Assembly (NCBI RefSeq): GCF_011297335.1
Contig: NZ_JAAOTJ010000005.1
Coordinates: forward strand, 186,001-250,000
Length of the DNA stretch: 64,000 nucleotides
Source of the DNA: Catellatospora methionotrophica
GTDB lineage: Bacteria > Actinomycetota > Actinomycetes > Mycobacteriales > Micromonosporaceae
Direction of reading: 5' to 3'
Shown here: positions 34,934 through 46,021 of the stretch, piece after piece
How the letters are laid out: each line of letters opens with the position of its first letter
How positions within the stretch are numbered: the first letter of the stretch is position 1
Position numbers and translations under genes: made by a program
Notes under the pieces: generated by a model
Databases searched by the model: none
Told to the model about the DNA's origin: nothing
The model's input: the letters and a program-made list of their open reading frames with translations, nothing else

Positions 34934-36523
34934 ATGGCGGACCTTTTCGAGGACTACCCGCTCGGTCCCGGCTGGGACGAGATGTTCGGCGTTCCGGGTG
35001 AGCCGCGGCCGACCTACGAGGCGCTGCACGCGACGTTGCGCCCGCTGGCCGGAAGCGAGCTGAGAATCCGGGCCGAGGTGCTGGCCAGAGCCTTCCTCGA
35101 CCAGGGCATCACGTTCGCCCTCAAGGGCGTCGAGCGGCCGTTCCCGCTGGACATCGTGCCCCGCATCATCGCCGCCGAGCAGTGGCGGCAGGTCGAGGCG
35201 GGGGTCGCGCAGCGGGTGCGGGCGCTGGAGGCGTTCCTGGCCGACGTGTACGGCGACGGCAACGTCCTCAAGGACGGCGTCGTGCCCCGGCGCATCATCG
35301 TGACCAGCGCCCACTACCACCGCGAGGCGGCCGGCATCGTGCCGTCCAACGGGGTGCGCGTACACGTCGCCGGGGTGGACCTGATCCGCGACGAGGCGGG
35401 CGAGTTCCGGGTGCTGGAGGACAACGTGCGCACCCCGTCCGGGGTCAGCTACGTGATGGAGAACCGGCGCGCCATGGCGCACGTGCTGCCCGAGGTGTTC
35501 GCGCAGACGCGGGTGCGGCCCGTGGAGTCGTACCCCGGCATGCTCCTGCAGGCACTGCGCGCCGGGGCGCCGGCCGGAGTGGACGATCCGACCGTGGTGG
35601 TGCTCACTCCCGGCGTGCACAACTCGGCCTACTTCGAGCACGCGCTGCTGGCCCGGGAGATGGGCGTCGAGCTGGTCGAGGGGCGGGACCTGGTCTGCGC
35701 GGGCAACGAGGTCGCCATGCGCACCACCGCCGGTGAGCAGCGGGTCGACGTCATCTACCGGCGCATCGACGACGAGTTCCTGGACCCGGTGCACTTCCGC
35801 GCCGACTCGATGCTCGGCTGCGCGGGCCTGCTCAACGCGGCACGGGCGGGCAACGTCACCATCGCCAACGCGGTCGGCAACGGCGTCGCCGACGACAAAC
35901 TGCTCTACACGTACGTGCCGGACCTGATCCGCTACTACCTCGGCGAGGAACCACTGCTGTCCAACGTGGAGACCTATCGCCTCGACGATCCGGACGTACG
36001 CACGTACGTGCTGAGCAGGCTCGACGATCTGGTGCTCAAGCCGGTCGACGGGTCCGGCGGCGCGGGCATCGTCATCGGCTCGCAGGCCACCGGGGAGCAG
36101 CTGGAGCACGTACGCCAGGCGATCATGATCGATCCGCGCGGCTGGATCGCCCAGCGCGAGGTGAAGCTGTCCATGGTCCCCACGCTGATCGAGGACCGGC
36201 TCCGGCCCCGGCACGTGGACCTGCGGCCGTTCGCGGTCAACGACGGCAACCAGGTGCGGGTGCTGCCCGGCGGGCTGACCCGCGTCGCGCTGCCCGAAGG
36301 CGCGCTGGTGGTCAACTCCAGCCAGGGCGGCGGCTCCAAGGACACCTGGGTGCTGCCCGAGCCGGGCGCCCCGGAGGAGAGCTGGCAGCAGGACACCTTC
36401 CCCGACGAGATCGCCGTCATCCCCGCGCCGCGCCGCCCCGACCCCGGGCCGGGCCAGTCCGGCAACAACCAGCAGCAGCAACAGCAGCAACAGACCCGAA
36501 CCGACGGGAGGCCGCCGTGCTGA
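34934..36523 (+). CDS. Circularly permuted type 2 ATP-grasp protein
   Basis: 529 residues from ATG at 34934. The permuted ATP-grasp features of the family are present: IVPRIIAAEQWRQVEAGV, LDIVP, NGVRVHVAGVDLIRDE, LEDNVRTPSGVSYVMENR, GHAD-like metal residues in VDVIYRRIDDEFLDP and VLKPVDGSGGAGIVIG near residue 372. Members are predicted to form amide bonds and always travel with an alpha-E protein and a transglutaminase-like protein, as here (established neighbourhood; product unknown). The last 35 residues are an odd tail with two Asn and eight Gln in a row. The stop overlaps the start of the alpha-E gene by 7 bases, so the two are co-translated. Confidence 0.9.
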   Translation: MADLFEDYPLGPGWDEMFGVPGEPRPTYEALHATLRPLAGSELRIRAEVLARAFLDQGITFALKGVERPFPLDIVPRIIAAEQWRQVEAGVAQRVRALEAFLADVYGDGNVLKDGVVPRRIIVTSAHYHREAAGIVPSNGVRVHVAGVDLIRDEAGEFRVLEDNVRTPSGVSYVMENRRAMAHVLPEVFAQTRVRPVESYPGMLLQALRAGAPAGVDDPTVVVLTPGVHNSAYFEHALLAREMGVELVEGRDLVCAGNEVAMRTTAGEQRVDVIYRRIDDEFLDPVHFRADSMLGCAGLLNAARAGNVTIANAVGNGVADDKLLYTYVPDLIRYYLGEEPLLSNVETYRLDDPDVRTYVLSRLDDLVLKPVDGSGGAGIVIGSQATGEQLEHVRQAIMIDPRGWIAQREVKLSMVPTLIEDRLRPRHVDLRPFAVNDGNQVRVLPGGLTRVALPEGALVVNSSQGGGSKDTWVLPEPGAPEESWQQDTFPDEIAVIPAPRRPDPGPGQSGNNQQQQQQQQTRTDGRPPC

Positions 36524-37473
36524 GCCGCATCGCTGAATCGCTCTACTGGATCGGGCGCTACGTCGAACGCGCCGAGGACACCGCCCGCATCCTGGACGTA
36601 CACCTGCACCGCATGCTGCAGGACCCGTGGACCGACGAGGAGCAGGCCTGCCGGTCCCTGCTCGCGGTGATGGGCCTGCCGCTCGGCCCCGAGGAGGCCG
36701 CCAGCCTGCCCGGCGTCGTCGAACGCCTCGGCCTCGACCTGACCAGCACCAGTTCCGTGCTCGGCGCGCTGGCCGCCGCCCGCGAGAACGCCCGCGGGGC
36801 GCGTGAGACCGTCAGCGCCGAGATGTGGGAGTGCCTCAACACCACCTGGCTCGGCCTGGCCGGATCGCGCCGCCGCATCGAGGAGGGCGGAGTGCACCAG
36901 TTCTTCACCTGGGTACGCGAGCGCTGCTCGGTGCTGGCCGGGCTCGCCGACGCCACCATGAGCCGCGACGAAGGCTGGCTGTTCCTCGTGCTGGGCCGCA
37001 GCGTCGAACGCGTCGACATGACCGCCCGCCTGCTGTCCACGCACACCCGCGCGGGCGGCAGCATCCCCAACTGGCTGACCCTGCTGCGCTCGTGCGGGGC
37101 CTGGGAGACCTACCTGCGCACCTACCGCGGCTCGCTCAGCGACCGCCACGCCGCCGAGTTCCTGCTGCTGGACCGACTGTTCCCCCGCTCGATCCTGGCC
37201 GCCCTGGTCACCGCCGAATCCTGCCTCGCCGAACTGGAGCCGACCGCCGGCACCACCCGCACCGGCCGCGTCGGCGTGGGCACCGACGCCCAGCGCATCC
37301 TCGGCCGCGCCCGCACCGACCTCGCCTACCGACCCCCCGAGGACCTCCTCGCCGACCTCGGCCCCGTCCTCTCCGGCCTAGAACGCACCTGCTCCCAGGT
37401 CAACGACGCCGTCTCCGCCCGCTACTTCCGCCAAACCGCCGCCGTCCACTGGCAAGCCGGAGCCGTCGCATGA
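36517..37473 (+). CDS. Alpha-E domain protein
   Basis: 318 residues from GTG at 36517, overlapping the ATP-grasp gene by 7 bases. The alpha-E signature is at the start (MLSRIAESLYWIGRYVERAEDTARIL), with SYWIGR-like and ERAE motifs, and a second half with LGRSVERVDMTARLLSTH and LFPRSI. The protein is all-helical. Its role is not known; it is always beside a permuted ATP-grasp and a transglutaminase-like protein and is proposed to assist in a peptide or amide synthesis/processing pathway (family literature). The three genes here are rightward with a hairpin before the third. Confidence 0.9.
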   Translation: MLSRIAESLYWIGRYVERAEDTARILDVHLHRMLQDPWTDEEQACRSLLAVMGLPLGPEEAASLPGVVERLGLDLTSTSSVLGALAAARENARGARETVSAEMWECLNTTWLGLAGSRRRIEEGGVHQFFTWVRERCSVLAGLADATMSRDEGWLFLVLGRSVERVDMTARLLSTHTRAGGSIPNWLTLLRSCGAWETYLRTYRGSLSDRHAAEFLLLDRLFPRSILAALVTAESCLAELEPTAGTTRTGRVGVGTDAQRILGRARTDLAYRPPEDLLADLGPVLSGLERTCSQVNDAVSARYFRQTAAVHWQAGAVA

Positions 37474-37504
37474 CCCCCGCCCCCGCCCCCGCCCCCCTTC
37501 TGCC

Positions 37505-37565
37505 GCAACTCTTAAAGAGTCGCGGCCTGCGGGGCGCGCCGAAGGCGCATGTCTTTAAGAGTTGC
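37505..37565 (+). terminator. Hairpin with GCAACTCTTAAAG arms
   Basis: GCAACTCTTAAAG (37505-37517) and CTTTAAGAGTTGC (37553-37565) pair as a perfect 13-bp stem around a 35-base GC-rich loop that can itself fold. It lies after the alpha-E gene and before the transglutaminase gene. The same arm sequence recurs in the hairpin at 39981-40043. Confidence 0.6.
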
Positions 37566-37612
37566 TCCAGGTGGGTGGGCCGCCGGGGGGTCGAGTGGAG
37601 AGGGGTGGGGTG

Positions 37613-38461
37613 ATGGTGGGGTGGCGGTTGCAGATTCGGCATCGGACCGGGTTTCGGTACGGGGGGCCGGTGGCTTCGTCGTATAACGAGGCGCGGATGT
37701 CGCCGAGTAGTGAGGCTCGGCAGACGGTGCTAGACGACCGGGTCAGTGTGTGGCCTGGGGCTCGGACGTACCGGTATCAGGACTATTGGGGGACGACGGT
37801 GACGTCGTTCGATGTGCAGGTGGCGCATGAGGTGCTGGAGGTGATCGCGGACTCGACGGTGGAGACGTCGCGGCCTGCCGCGCTGCCCACGGGCGGGCCG
37901 TCGTGGGCGGAGCTGGCCGATCCGGACGACGTCGATCGGTGGCAGGAGTTGCTGCTGCCGACGCCGCGTACGGCGCTCGACGAGGAGCTGGGCGCACTGG
38001 CGGTCGAGCTGCGGGCCGCGTACGGGCCGGACGAGGCGGCGCTGGCCGTGTTCGACCTGGTCCGGCGGGAGGTCGAGTACACGCCGGGGGCTACCGGGGT
38101 GATGACCGACGCGGTGCACGTGTGGCGGCAGAAGCAGGGCGTCTGCCAGGACATCTCGCACCTGTCCGTGGCGCTGTTGCGGTCCATGGGGCTGCCCGCG
38201 CGGTACGTGTCCGGCTACCTGCACCCGACCCCGGACGCCCCGCTGGGCAAGGCGGTGACCGGGCAGAGCCACGCGTGGGTGGAGTGGTGGACGGGGGAGT
38301 GGCACGCGTACGACCCGACGAACGGCGTACCGATCGGCGAGCGCCACGTGGTGGTCGGCCGCGGCCGCGACTACGGCGACGTCCCCCCGCTCAAGGGCGT
38401 CTACGCGGGCCCCTCCAACACCGGCCAGTCCGTCGAGGTCACCCTCACCCGTATCCGCTGA
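37613..38461 (+). CDS. Transglutaminase-like cysteine protease (alpha-E partner)
   Basis: 282 residues from ATG at 37613, preceded by a GGAG-rich stretch. The N-terminal beta domain (WRLQIRHRTGFRYGGPV, typical of the bacterial transglutaminase N-domain) is followed by the catalytic core with Cys in QGVCQDISHLSVALLRSMG, His in SHAWVEWWTGEW and Asp in HAYDPTNGVPIGERH. It is a cytoplasmic cysteine hydrolase or transferase. Together with the ATP-grasp and alpha-E genes it forms the conserved three-gene cassette; whether it cleaves the product of the ATP-grasp enzyme is inference. An upstream in-frame ATG at 37562 lies inside the hairpin and was rejected. Confidence 0.9.
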   Translation: MVGWRLQIRHRTGFRYGGPVASSYNEARMSPSSEARQTVLDDRVSVWPGARTYRYQDYWGTTVTSFDVQVAHEVLEVIADSTVETSRPAALPTGGPSWAELADPDDVDRWQELLLPTPRTALDEELGALAVELRAAYGPDEAALAVFDLVRREVEYTPGATGVMTDAVHVWRQKQGVCQDISHLSVALLRSMGLPARYVSGYLHPTPDAPLGKAVTGQSHAWVEWWTGEWHAYDPTNGVPIGERHVVVGRGRDYGDVPPLKGVYAGPSNTGQSVEVTLTRIR

Positions 38462-39949
<1,488 letters not shown>

Positions 39950-39980
39950 CCCCCTCCCACCTCCTGGCGCCCCCTCGGTT

Positions 39981-40043
39981 CGCAACTCTTAAAGACTTGC
40001 GGCCTCAGGAGTTCCCTGAGGCCGCAAGTCTTTAAGAGTTGCG
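39981..40043. terminator. 29-bp perfect bidirectional hairpin
   Basis: The arm at 39981-40009 (begins CGCAACTCTTAAAGACTTGC) is exactly complementary to 40015-40043, with a 5-base loop. It lies between guaB1 and the convergent accA gene. The first 14 bases match the hairpin at 37505-37565, so these two are one repeat family. Confidence 0.9.
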
Positions 40044-40103
40044 CGAGAGGACGCGGCGCGGGGCGGGGCGGGGTGGGGCGGCGTGAGGGGGTGGGGGTGG
40101 GGG

Positions 40104-41867
40104 TTACTTGATTTCGCAGATGGTGGTGCCGGATTGGACTACCTCGCCGACGGTGGCGGACAGGCCGGTGATGACGCCGGACTTGTGGGCGGTGAGGGGC
40201 TGCTCCATCTTCATGGCCTCCAGGACCACGATGGTGTCGCCCTCGGCGACGGTGTCGCCGTCGGCGACCGCGAGCTTGACGATGGTGCCCTGCATCGGGG
40301 CGGCCAGCGCGTCTCCGCTGGCGGCGACCTTCGCGCCGCGCTTGGCACCGGCCCGCTTGGCGGGACGTCCGGGGGAGGCCGCGGCCGTACCCCCGAAGCC
40401 TGAGCCGCCGAACGACGCAGGGAGGGAGACCTCCAGGCGCTTGCCGCCGACCTCGACCACGACGGTCTGCCGCTCGCCGGTCTCGTCGTCGGGTTCGGCC
40501 GGGGCGCTGAACGGCGGGACCGTGTTGGTCCACTCCGTCTCGATCCACCGGGTGTGCACGGTGAACTCGACGAACGCGGGGTCGCGCACGATCGCGCGGT
40601 GGAACGGCAGGGCGGTGGCCATGCCGTCGACGATCATCTCGTCCAGGGCGCGGCGGGCGCGCTCCAGGGCCTCGGTGCGGTTCTCGCCGGTGATGATGAC
40701 CTTGGCCAGCAGCGAGTCGAAGTTGCCGCTGATCGCGTTGCCGGTCTCGAAACCGGTGTCGACGCGTACGCCGGGACCGCCGGGCAGGTGCATCCTGGTG
40801 ATCAGGCCGGGGGCGGGCAGGAAGCCGCGACCGGGGTCCTCGCCGTTGATCCGGAACTCGATCGAGTGGCCGCGCGGGGCGGGGTCGTGGGTCAGCCGCA
40901 GCTTCTCGCCCGCCGCGATGCGGAACTGCTCGCGGACCAGGTCGATGCCGGAGGTCTCCTCGGTGACCGGGTGCTCGACCTGCAGCCGTGTGTTGACCTC
41001 CAGGAACGAGATCGTGCCGTCGACGCCGACGAGGTATTCGACCGTGCCCGCGCCGTGGTATCCGGCCTCGCGGCAGATCGCCTTCGCCGAGTCGTGGATG
41101 GCCGCGCGCTGCTTGTCGGTCAGGAACGGCGCGGGGGCCTCCTCGACCAGCTTCTGGTGGCGGCGCTGCAGCGAGCAGTCGCGGGTGCCGACGACGATGA
41201 CGTTGCCGTGCTGGTCGGCCAGCACCTGCGCCTCGACGTGGCGGGGCCGGTCGAGGTAGCGCTCGACGAAGCACTCGCCCCGGCCGAACGCGGCGACCGC
41301 CTCGCGGGTGGCCGAGTCGAACAGTTCGGGGATCTCGTCGAGGGTGCGGGCGACCTTGAGGCCGCGACCACCGCCGCCGAACGCCGCCTTGATGGCGACG
41401 GGCAGGCCGTACTCGCGGGCGAAGGCGACGATCTCGTCGGCGTGTTTCACCGGATCGGGGGTGCCTGGCACCAGCGGGGCACCGGCGCGCTGGGCGATGT
41501 GCCGGGCGGTGACCTTGTCGCCGAGGTCGCGGATGGCCTGCGGGGAGGGCCCGATCCAGATCAGCCCGGCCTCGATGACGGCCTCGGCGAACGCGGCGTT
41601 CTCTGACAGGAAGCCGTAGCCGGGGTGCACGGCGTCCGCGCCGGAGCGCTTCGCGACCTCGATCAGCTTGTCGATGCGCAGGTACGTGTCGGCGCTGGTC
41701 TCGCCGCTGAGCGCGTACGCCTCGTCGGCGATGGTCACGTGCAGGGCGTCGCGGTCGCCGTCGGCGTACACGGCGACGCTGGCCAGGCCCGCGTCCCGGC
41801 AGGCGCGCGCGACGCGTACGGCGATCTCGCCTCGGTTCGCGATCAACACTTTGGACAGCATCGTCAT
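40104..41867 (-). CDS. accA: Acyl-CoA carboxylase alpha chain (biotin carboxylase + carrier domain)
   Basis: 587 residues. The biotin carboxylase part (to about 450) has [34 protein letters not shown] (ATP loop), [15 protein letters not shown] and [13 protein letters not shown]; the C-terminus is the carrier domain with the biotinylated lysine in [13 protein letters not shown] near residue 552. It carboxylates biotin and passes CO2 to a beta subunit such as the one at 52-53.6 kb to make malonyl- or methylmalonyl-CoA. ATG at 41867 is chosen since GGAGG lies 6 bases upstream; two neighbouring ATGs are possible. Upstream are a -10 (TAGACT, 41902-41897) and two operator-like sites. BirA, AccE and Maf genes lie within 15 kb. 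Confidence 0.95.
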   Translation of the reverse strand: MTMLSKVLIANRGEIAVRVARACRDAGLASVAVYADGDRDALHVTIADEAYALSGETSADTYLRIDKLIEVAKRSGADAVHPGYGFLSENAAFAEAVIEAGLIWIGPSPQAIRDLGDKVTARHIAQRAGAPLVPGTPDPVKHADEIVAFAREYGLPVAIKAAFGGGGRGLKVARTLDEIPELFDSATREAVAAFGRGECFVERYLDRPRHVEAQVLADQHGNVIVVGTRDCSLQRRHQKLVEEAPAPFLTDKQRAAIHDSAKAICREAGYHGAGTVEYLVGVDGTISFLEVNTRLQVEHPVTEETSGIDLVREQFRIAAGEKLRLTHDPAPRGHSIEFRINGEDPGRGFLPAPGLITRMHLPGGPGVRVDTGFETGNAISGNFDSLLAKVIITGENRTEALERARRALDEMIVDGMATALPFHRAIVRDPAFVEFTVHTRWIETEWTNTVPPFSAPAEPDDETGERQTVVVEVGGKRLEVSLPASFGGSGFGGTAAASPGRPAKRAGAKRGAKVAASGDALAAPMQGTIVKLAVADGDTVAEGDTIVVLEAMKMEQPLTAHKSGVITGLSATVGEVVQSGTTICEIK

Positions 41868-41896
41868 CATCGTCCTCCCCGTACGGGCCTTCGCGG

Positions 41897-41967
41897 AGTC
41901 TATCGGTGGAGTTGATCATTAACGAGCGCTCAGGTGGCATGTGACCTGTGTCATGAACGCTCGTTCA
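41897..41967. promoter_or_regulatory. accA/padR divergent control region with TGAACG operators
   Basis: On the accA side, TAGACT (41902-41897) is a likely -10, with the -35 near 41921-41926. An imperfect operator TTAACGAGCGCTCA (41919-41932) overlaps the -35; a perfect palindrome TGAACGCTCGTTCA (41954-41967) lies 35 bp further out. The second is the exact complement of the site overlapping the acyl-CoA mutase start codon. padR is divergent, so either gene could be the target. Confidence 0.6.
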
Positions 41968-42027
41968 GATCACTGCTGGTGGGGGTGGGATGGCCCGGTC
42001 GGGCCGCTGCGCCGCACACTGTTCACC

Positions 42028-42642
42028 GTGTCGACGACCCGAATGATGATCCTCGGCGTGGTGCGCATGTTGCAGCCGGTGCACGGCTACGACGTACGCC
42101 GGGAGCTGCTGAGCTGGCATGCCGACAAGTGGGCCAACGTACAGCCCGGTTCGGTCTACCACGCGCTGAAGAAGCTCGCCGACGAGGACGCCCTGCGGGA
42201 GGTCGCCAGCGAGCAGGTCGGTGGCCGTCCGGCGCGGACGCGGTACGAGATGACCGCCAAGGGCGACGAGCAGTTCCGTGACCTGCTCAGCGGCGCGCTG
42301 TGGGAGCAGCGGGAGGTGGAGGACCCGTTCCTGGCGGGGTTCTCGCTGATGACCGAGCTGCCCCGGGAGGAGGTCGCCGCGGCGCTGCGGCACCGGGCGC
42401 GGCGGCTGCGGGCCGAGAACGCGGGCGCGGCGGCCGCGATCGCCTCGGGCTGGGCGGTGCCGGAGAACAAGCCGACCCACGTGCGCTGGATGATCGAGCT
42501 GGGCATCGCCCGCAACGAGGGCGAGATCGCCTGGTGCGAGCGGGTCGCCGAGCGGATCGAGGCGGGCGAGCCGTACCTGTCGCCCGAGCTGTTGGAACGC
42601 TGGAAGCGCGGACTCGGCGAACGGGATCACGCAAGCGATTAA
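42028..42642 (+). CDS. PadR-family transcriptional regulator
   Basis: 204 residues from GTG at 42028; ATG at 42043 or 42046 would trim five or six residues. The PadR winged helix is clear (MMILGVVRMLQPVHGYDVRRELLSW, ANVQPGSVYHALKKLADEDALRE, RTRYEMTAKGDEQFRDLL). A C-terminal helical domain of about 100 residues makes it a long-type PadR regulator that dimerises through this part. It lies 65 bases upstream of a DrrAB-like ABC exporter on the same strand, so it probably represses that exporter and responds to an exported toxic compound (inference). The stop codon overlaps the promoter of the exporter. Confidence 0.9.
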   Translation: MSTTRMMILGVVRMLQPVHGYDVRRELLSWHADKWANVQPGSVYHALKKLADEDALREVASEQVGGRPARTRYEMTAKGDEQFRDLLSGALWEQREVEDPFLAGFSLMTELPREEVAAALRHRARRLRAENAGAAAAIASGWAVPENKPTHVRWMIELGIARNEGEIAWCERVAERIEAGEPYLSPELLERWKRGLGERDHASD

Positions 42643-42648
42643 TCAAAC

Positions 42649-42678
42649 TTGACTACTGTCGGACCCCGGTCCTACGCT
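42649..42678 (+). promoter_or_regulatory. Sigma70-like promoter of the DrrAB-type exporter
   Basis: TTGACT (42649-42654) and TACGCT (42673-42678) are 18 bp apart, and the -10 is 29 bases before the exporter ATPase start. Around the -35 lies a small dyad CAAG...CTTG with the palindrome GATTAATC inside it, overlapping the padR stop codon, a possible PadR binding site. Confidence 0.5.
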
Positions 42679-42707
42679 CCAGGTCTCCCCCGACCTTGGA
42701 GCTAATA

Positions 42708-43661
<954 letters not shown>

Positions 43662-43664
43662 GCA

Positions 43665-44426
43665 GTGAAGTTCCTTCGTGACACCTGGCTGGTCTTCCAG
43701 CGCCAGATGCAGCTGCTGCTGCGCAACCCGGTCTGGGTGGCCGTCGGCATCATCCAGCCGCTGTTCTACCTGCTGCTGTTCGCGCCCCTGATGAAGAAGG
43801 CGCTGTCCGGCGGGCAGCCGATCTCCGACGAGCTGGCGTACCAGATCTTCGTGCCCGGCATGCTGGTCATGGTCGCGCTGTTCAGCGCGTTCTCCGGGTT
43901 CGGCATCATCGCCGAGCTGCGGGCGGGCGTGATCGAGCGCAACCGGGTCACCCCGGTCAGCCGGGTCGCGCTGCTGCTGGGACGCTCGCTGCGCGACGTC
44001 GTGCAGCTGCTGTTCCAGGCCGTGCTGGTGACGCTGCTGGCGGTGCCGTTCGGGCTGCGGGTGGCCGTCGGCGACGCGCTGCTGGCGTACCTGCTGATCG
44101 GCCTCATGACGCTGCTGCTCTCGTCGACCGGGTACGCGCTGGGCCTGACCCTGCGCAGCGAGGACGCCATGGCGCCGATGCTGAACACGGTCATCCAGCC
44201 GATCATGCTGCTGGCGGGCATCTTCCTCCCGCTGACGCTGGCCCCGGCCTGGCTGCAGAACGTCGCCAAGGCCAACCCGTTCAAGTGGGCCACCGACGGC
44301 GTACGCGCGCTGTTCGCGGGCCACCCCGGCGACGACGCGGTGTGGCAGGCCCTGGCCGTGCTCACCCCGCTGACCGTGCTGGCGCTGCTGATCTCCTCGC
44401 GGACCTTCGCGAAGTCGGTCCGCTGA
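43665..44426 (+). CDS. ABC-2 type exporter permease (DrrB-like)
   Basis: 253 residues from GTG at 43665. Six hydrophobic segments; the ABC-2 pattern includes the N-terminal amphipathic WLVFQRQMQLLLRNPVWVA, then LRAGVIERNRVTPVSRVALLLGR between the second and third segments, and PIMLLAGIFLPLTLAPAWLQ near the end. It forms the membrane channel for the DrrA-like ATPase, probably as a homodimer. The start is 3 bases after the ATPase stop. Confidence 0.92.
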   Translation: MKFLRDTWLVFQRQMQLLLRNPVWVAVGIIQPLFYLLLFAPLMKKALSGGQPISDELAYQIFVPGMLVMVALFSAFSGFGIIAELRAGVIERNRVTPVSRVALLLGRSLRDVVQLLFQAVLVTLLAVPFGLRVAVGDALLAYLLIGLMTLLLSSTGYALGLTLRSEDAMAPMLNTVIQPIMLLAGIFLPLTLAPAWLQNVAKANPFKWATDGVRALFAGHPGDDAVWQALAVLTPLTVLALLISSRTFAKSVR

Positions 44427-44470
44427 CGCGTCAGCTCCGTCTCGATCCGTTAGCTCCGTCTCAACCCAGG

Positions 44471-44514
44471 GCCGGGGCACCTGTAAGGAGCGTAGCTTCG
44501 TCAGGTGCCCCGGC
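44471..44514 (+). promoter_or_regulatory. Hairpin burying the MFS transporter start codon
   Basis: GCCGGGGCACCTG (44471-44483) and CAGGTGCCCCGGC (44502-44514) pair perfectly over 13 bp. The loop contains AAGGAG, and the second arm contains the GTG start at 44505. This could act as a translational switch for the transporter, or be the ABC operon's terminator that happens to overlap the next start. Confidence 0.55.
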
Positions 44515-45884
44515 TCTCGCGTGACCTCGCCACCTGGTTGATCTACCTGCAGCTGGGGCTCTGGGGCTACTTCAACTACGGCTTCGGCCCGATCGTCCCG
44601 CTGCTGCGCGACGAGCAGGGCACCTCCGCCGCCGTCGCCGGGCTGCACAGCACCGCCATCGCGGTCGGCGCCGTCGCGGGCGGCGCGCTCTACCCCCACC
44701 TGTCCCGCCGCTTCGGGCGCGGGCAGGTCCTCTGGGCCTGCCAGGCCGTCATCGCGGCCTGCGTACTCGGCTACGTGCTGCTGCCCGCATACTTCGCGGT
44801 CACCATCGGCCTCACCATCGTCACCGCGACCGCCGGGATCGCCGCGATCGGCGGCATCGTCTCCGCGCTGTCCGAGCGCCACGGCCCGGCCGGTCCCGCC
44901 GCGATCAGCGAGGCCAACGCGGTCGCCTGCGCCGCCGGGCTGGTCGCCCCGCTGGTCATCGGCGCGGCCATGCGCGCCGGGCTGGGCTGGCGCGCCGGTC
45001 TCGCGCTGCTGGTCGCGCTGATCGCCCTGGTCGCGGCCCTCGCCAAAATCAAGGGTGTACGCATCCCGTCCGGCCTTCCCGCCAATCCACCGCTGACTCT
45101 CGCCACGGACGGCCGCGCATTCGCGGACGCGGCCGGGCCGGTCGCCCCTCTGGAGGGCGGCCGGGCACCCCGGGACGCGGCGGACCCGGCCGCGAGCGGC
45201 GGCGCTCCTGCCGCCGTCGTGACCGACGGGCTGCCCACCGCGATCGAGCCGCAGATCGTCTCCGCCGCGTCGGCCGTGCCGCTGGCGAAGGGCGGTCGGC
45301 CGCCGTTGCCGACGGCGTACTGGCTGGCCTGGGGCATGATGACGGTCACCGGCGCGGTCGAGGTCGTGCTGTCCATGTGGACCGCCGAGGTGCTGCGCGA
45401 CCAGGTCGGCATGTCCCCGGGCGGGGCCACGGCCGTCATGTCGGCGATCGTCGGCGGCATGTTCGCCGGGCGGCTGGCCGGGGCCCGGATCGCGCTGCGG
45501 CTGCCGTCGATCCCGCTCTACCTGGGCGCGCTGGTGCTGAGCCTGGCCGGGTTCGCCCTGTTCTGGAGCGCGGGCAGCGCGGTGACGGCGGTGGCGGGGC
45601 TGGTCGTCGTCGGGCTCGGCAACGCCATGCACTACCCACTGGCGATCTCGCTGGCGGTGGCCGCCGCACCGGGTCAAGCGGACCGGGCCGCCGGGGTCGC
45701 GTCGTACTCGATGGCGGTCAGCTTCGGCGCGGGCCCGCTGCTGCTCGGCCTGGTCGCCGACCAGGTCGGCGCACACGCCGCCTTCCTGTTCATCCCGGTG
45801 CTCATCGCCGGCGCGGCCCTGCTGGCCTGGCGCTTCGCCACCACCACCCGCGCCCCGCTCAACGCCGCCCTCGACCCGGCCTGA
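44505..45884 (+). CDS. Major facilitator superfamily transporter
   Basis: 459 residues from GTG at 44505. Twelve hydrophobic segments in two halves, with a long, Ala/Gly/Pro-rich cytoplasmic loop of about 75 residues between the halves (residues 186-265). The start has WLIYLQLGLWGYFNYGFGPIVP and RRFGRGQVLWACQ as the family A-like loop. Substrate unknown; small-molecule efflux or sugar uptake are both possible. A 13-bp hairpin covers the start codon. It follows the ABC exporter by 78 bases and may be controlled with it. An 11-base direct repeat (AGCTCCGTCTC) occurs twice in that gap. Confidence 0.85.
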   Translation: MPRLSRDLATWLIYLQLGLWGYFNYGFGPIVPLLRDEQGTSAAVAGLHSTAIAVGAVAGGALYPHLSRRFGRGQVLWACQAVIAACVLGYVLLPAYFAVTIGLTIVTATAGIAAIGGIVSALSERHGPAGPAAISEANAVACAAGLVAPLVIGAAMRAGLGWRAGLALLVALIALVAALAKIKGVRIPSGLPANPPLTLATDGRAFADAAGPVAPLEGGRAPRDAADPAASGGAPAAVVTDGLPTAIEPQIVSAASAVPLAKGGRPPLPTAYWLAWGMMTVTGAVEVVLSMWTAEVLRDQVGMSPGGATAVMSAIVGGMFAGRLAGARIALRLPSIPLYLGALVLSLAGFALFWSAGSAVTAVAGLVVVGLGNAMHYPLAISLAVAAAPGQADRAAGVASYSMAVSFGAGPLLLGLVADQVGAHAAFLFIPVLIAGAALLAWRFATTTRAPLNAALDPA

Positions 45885-45929
45885 CCCCGCCCCGCTCAAC
45901 GCCGCCTCGATCCACGTCGCCACGATGAA

Positions 45930-45990
45930 GATCGCTGTCTGCGGTCAAAACCTTGTGTTTAACCGCAGCTCTTGACCGCAAACAGCGATC
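45930..45990. terminator. Bidirectional hairpin between the MFS and O-methyltransferase genes
   Basis: Arms at 45930-45948 (GATCGCTGTCTGCGGTCAA) and 45972-45990 match as an inverted repeat at 18 of 19 positions, with a 23-base loop. The leading AAGATCGC is shared with the hairpin at 47502-47572. Confidence 0.75.
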
Positions 45991-46021
45991 ATGCCCCGAG
46001 GCGTGCCGACGGGTCAGGGGG

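Noticed and set aside
31679-36490. 1,600-codon leftward open frame across the LpdA, ATPase and ATP-grasp genes
   Set aside because: It spans three genes with clear motifs on the other strand, and its translation is low complexity.
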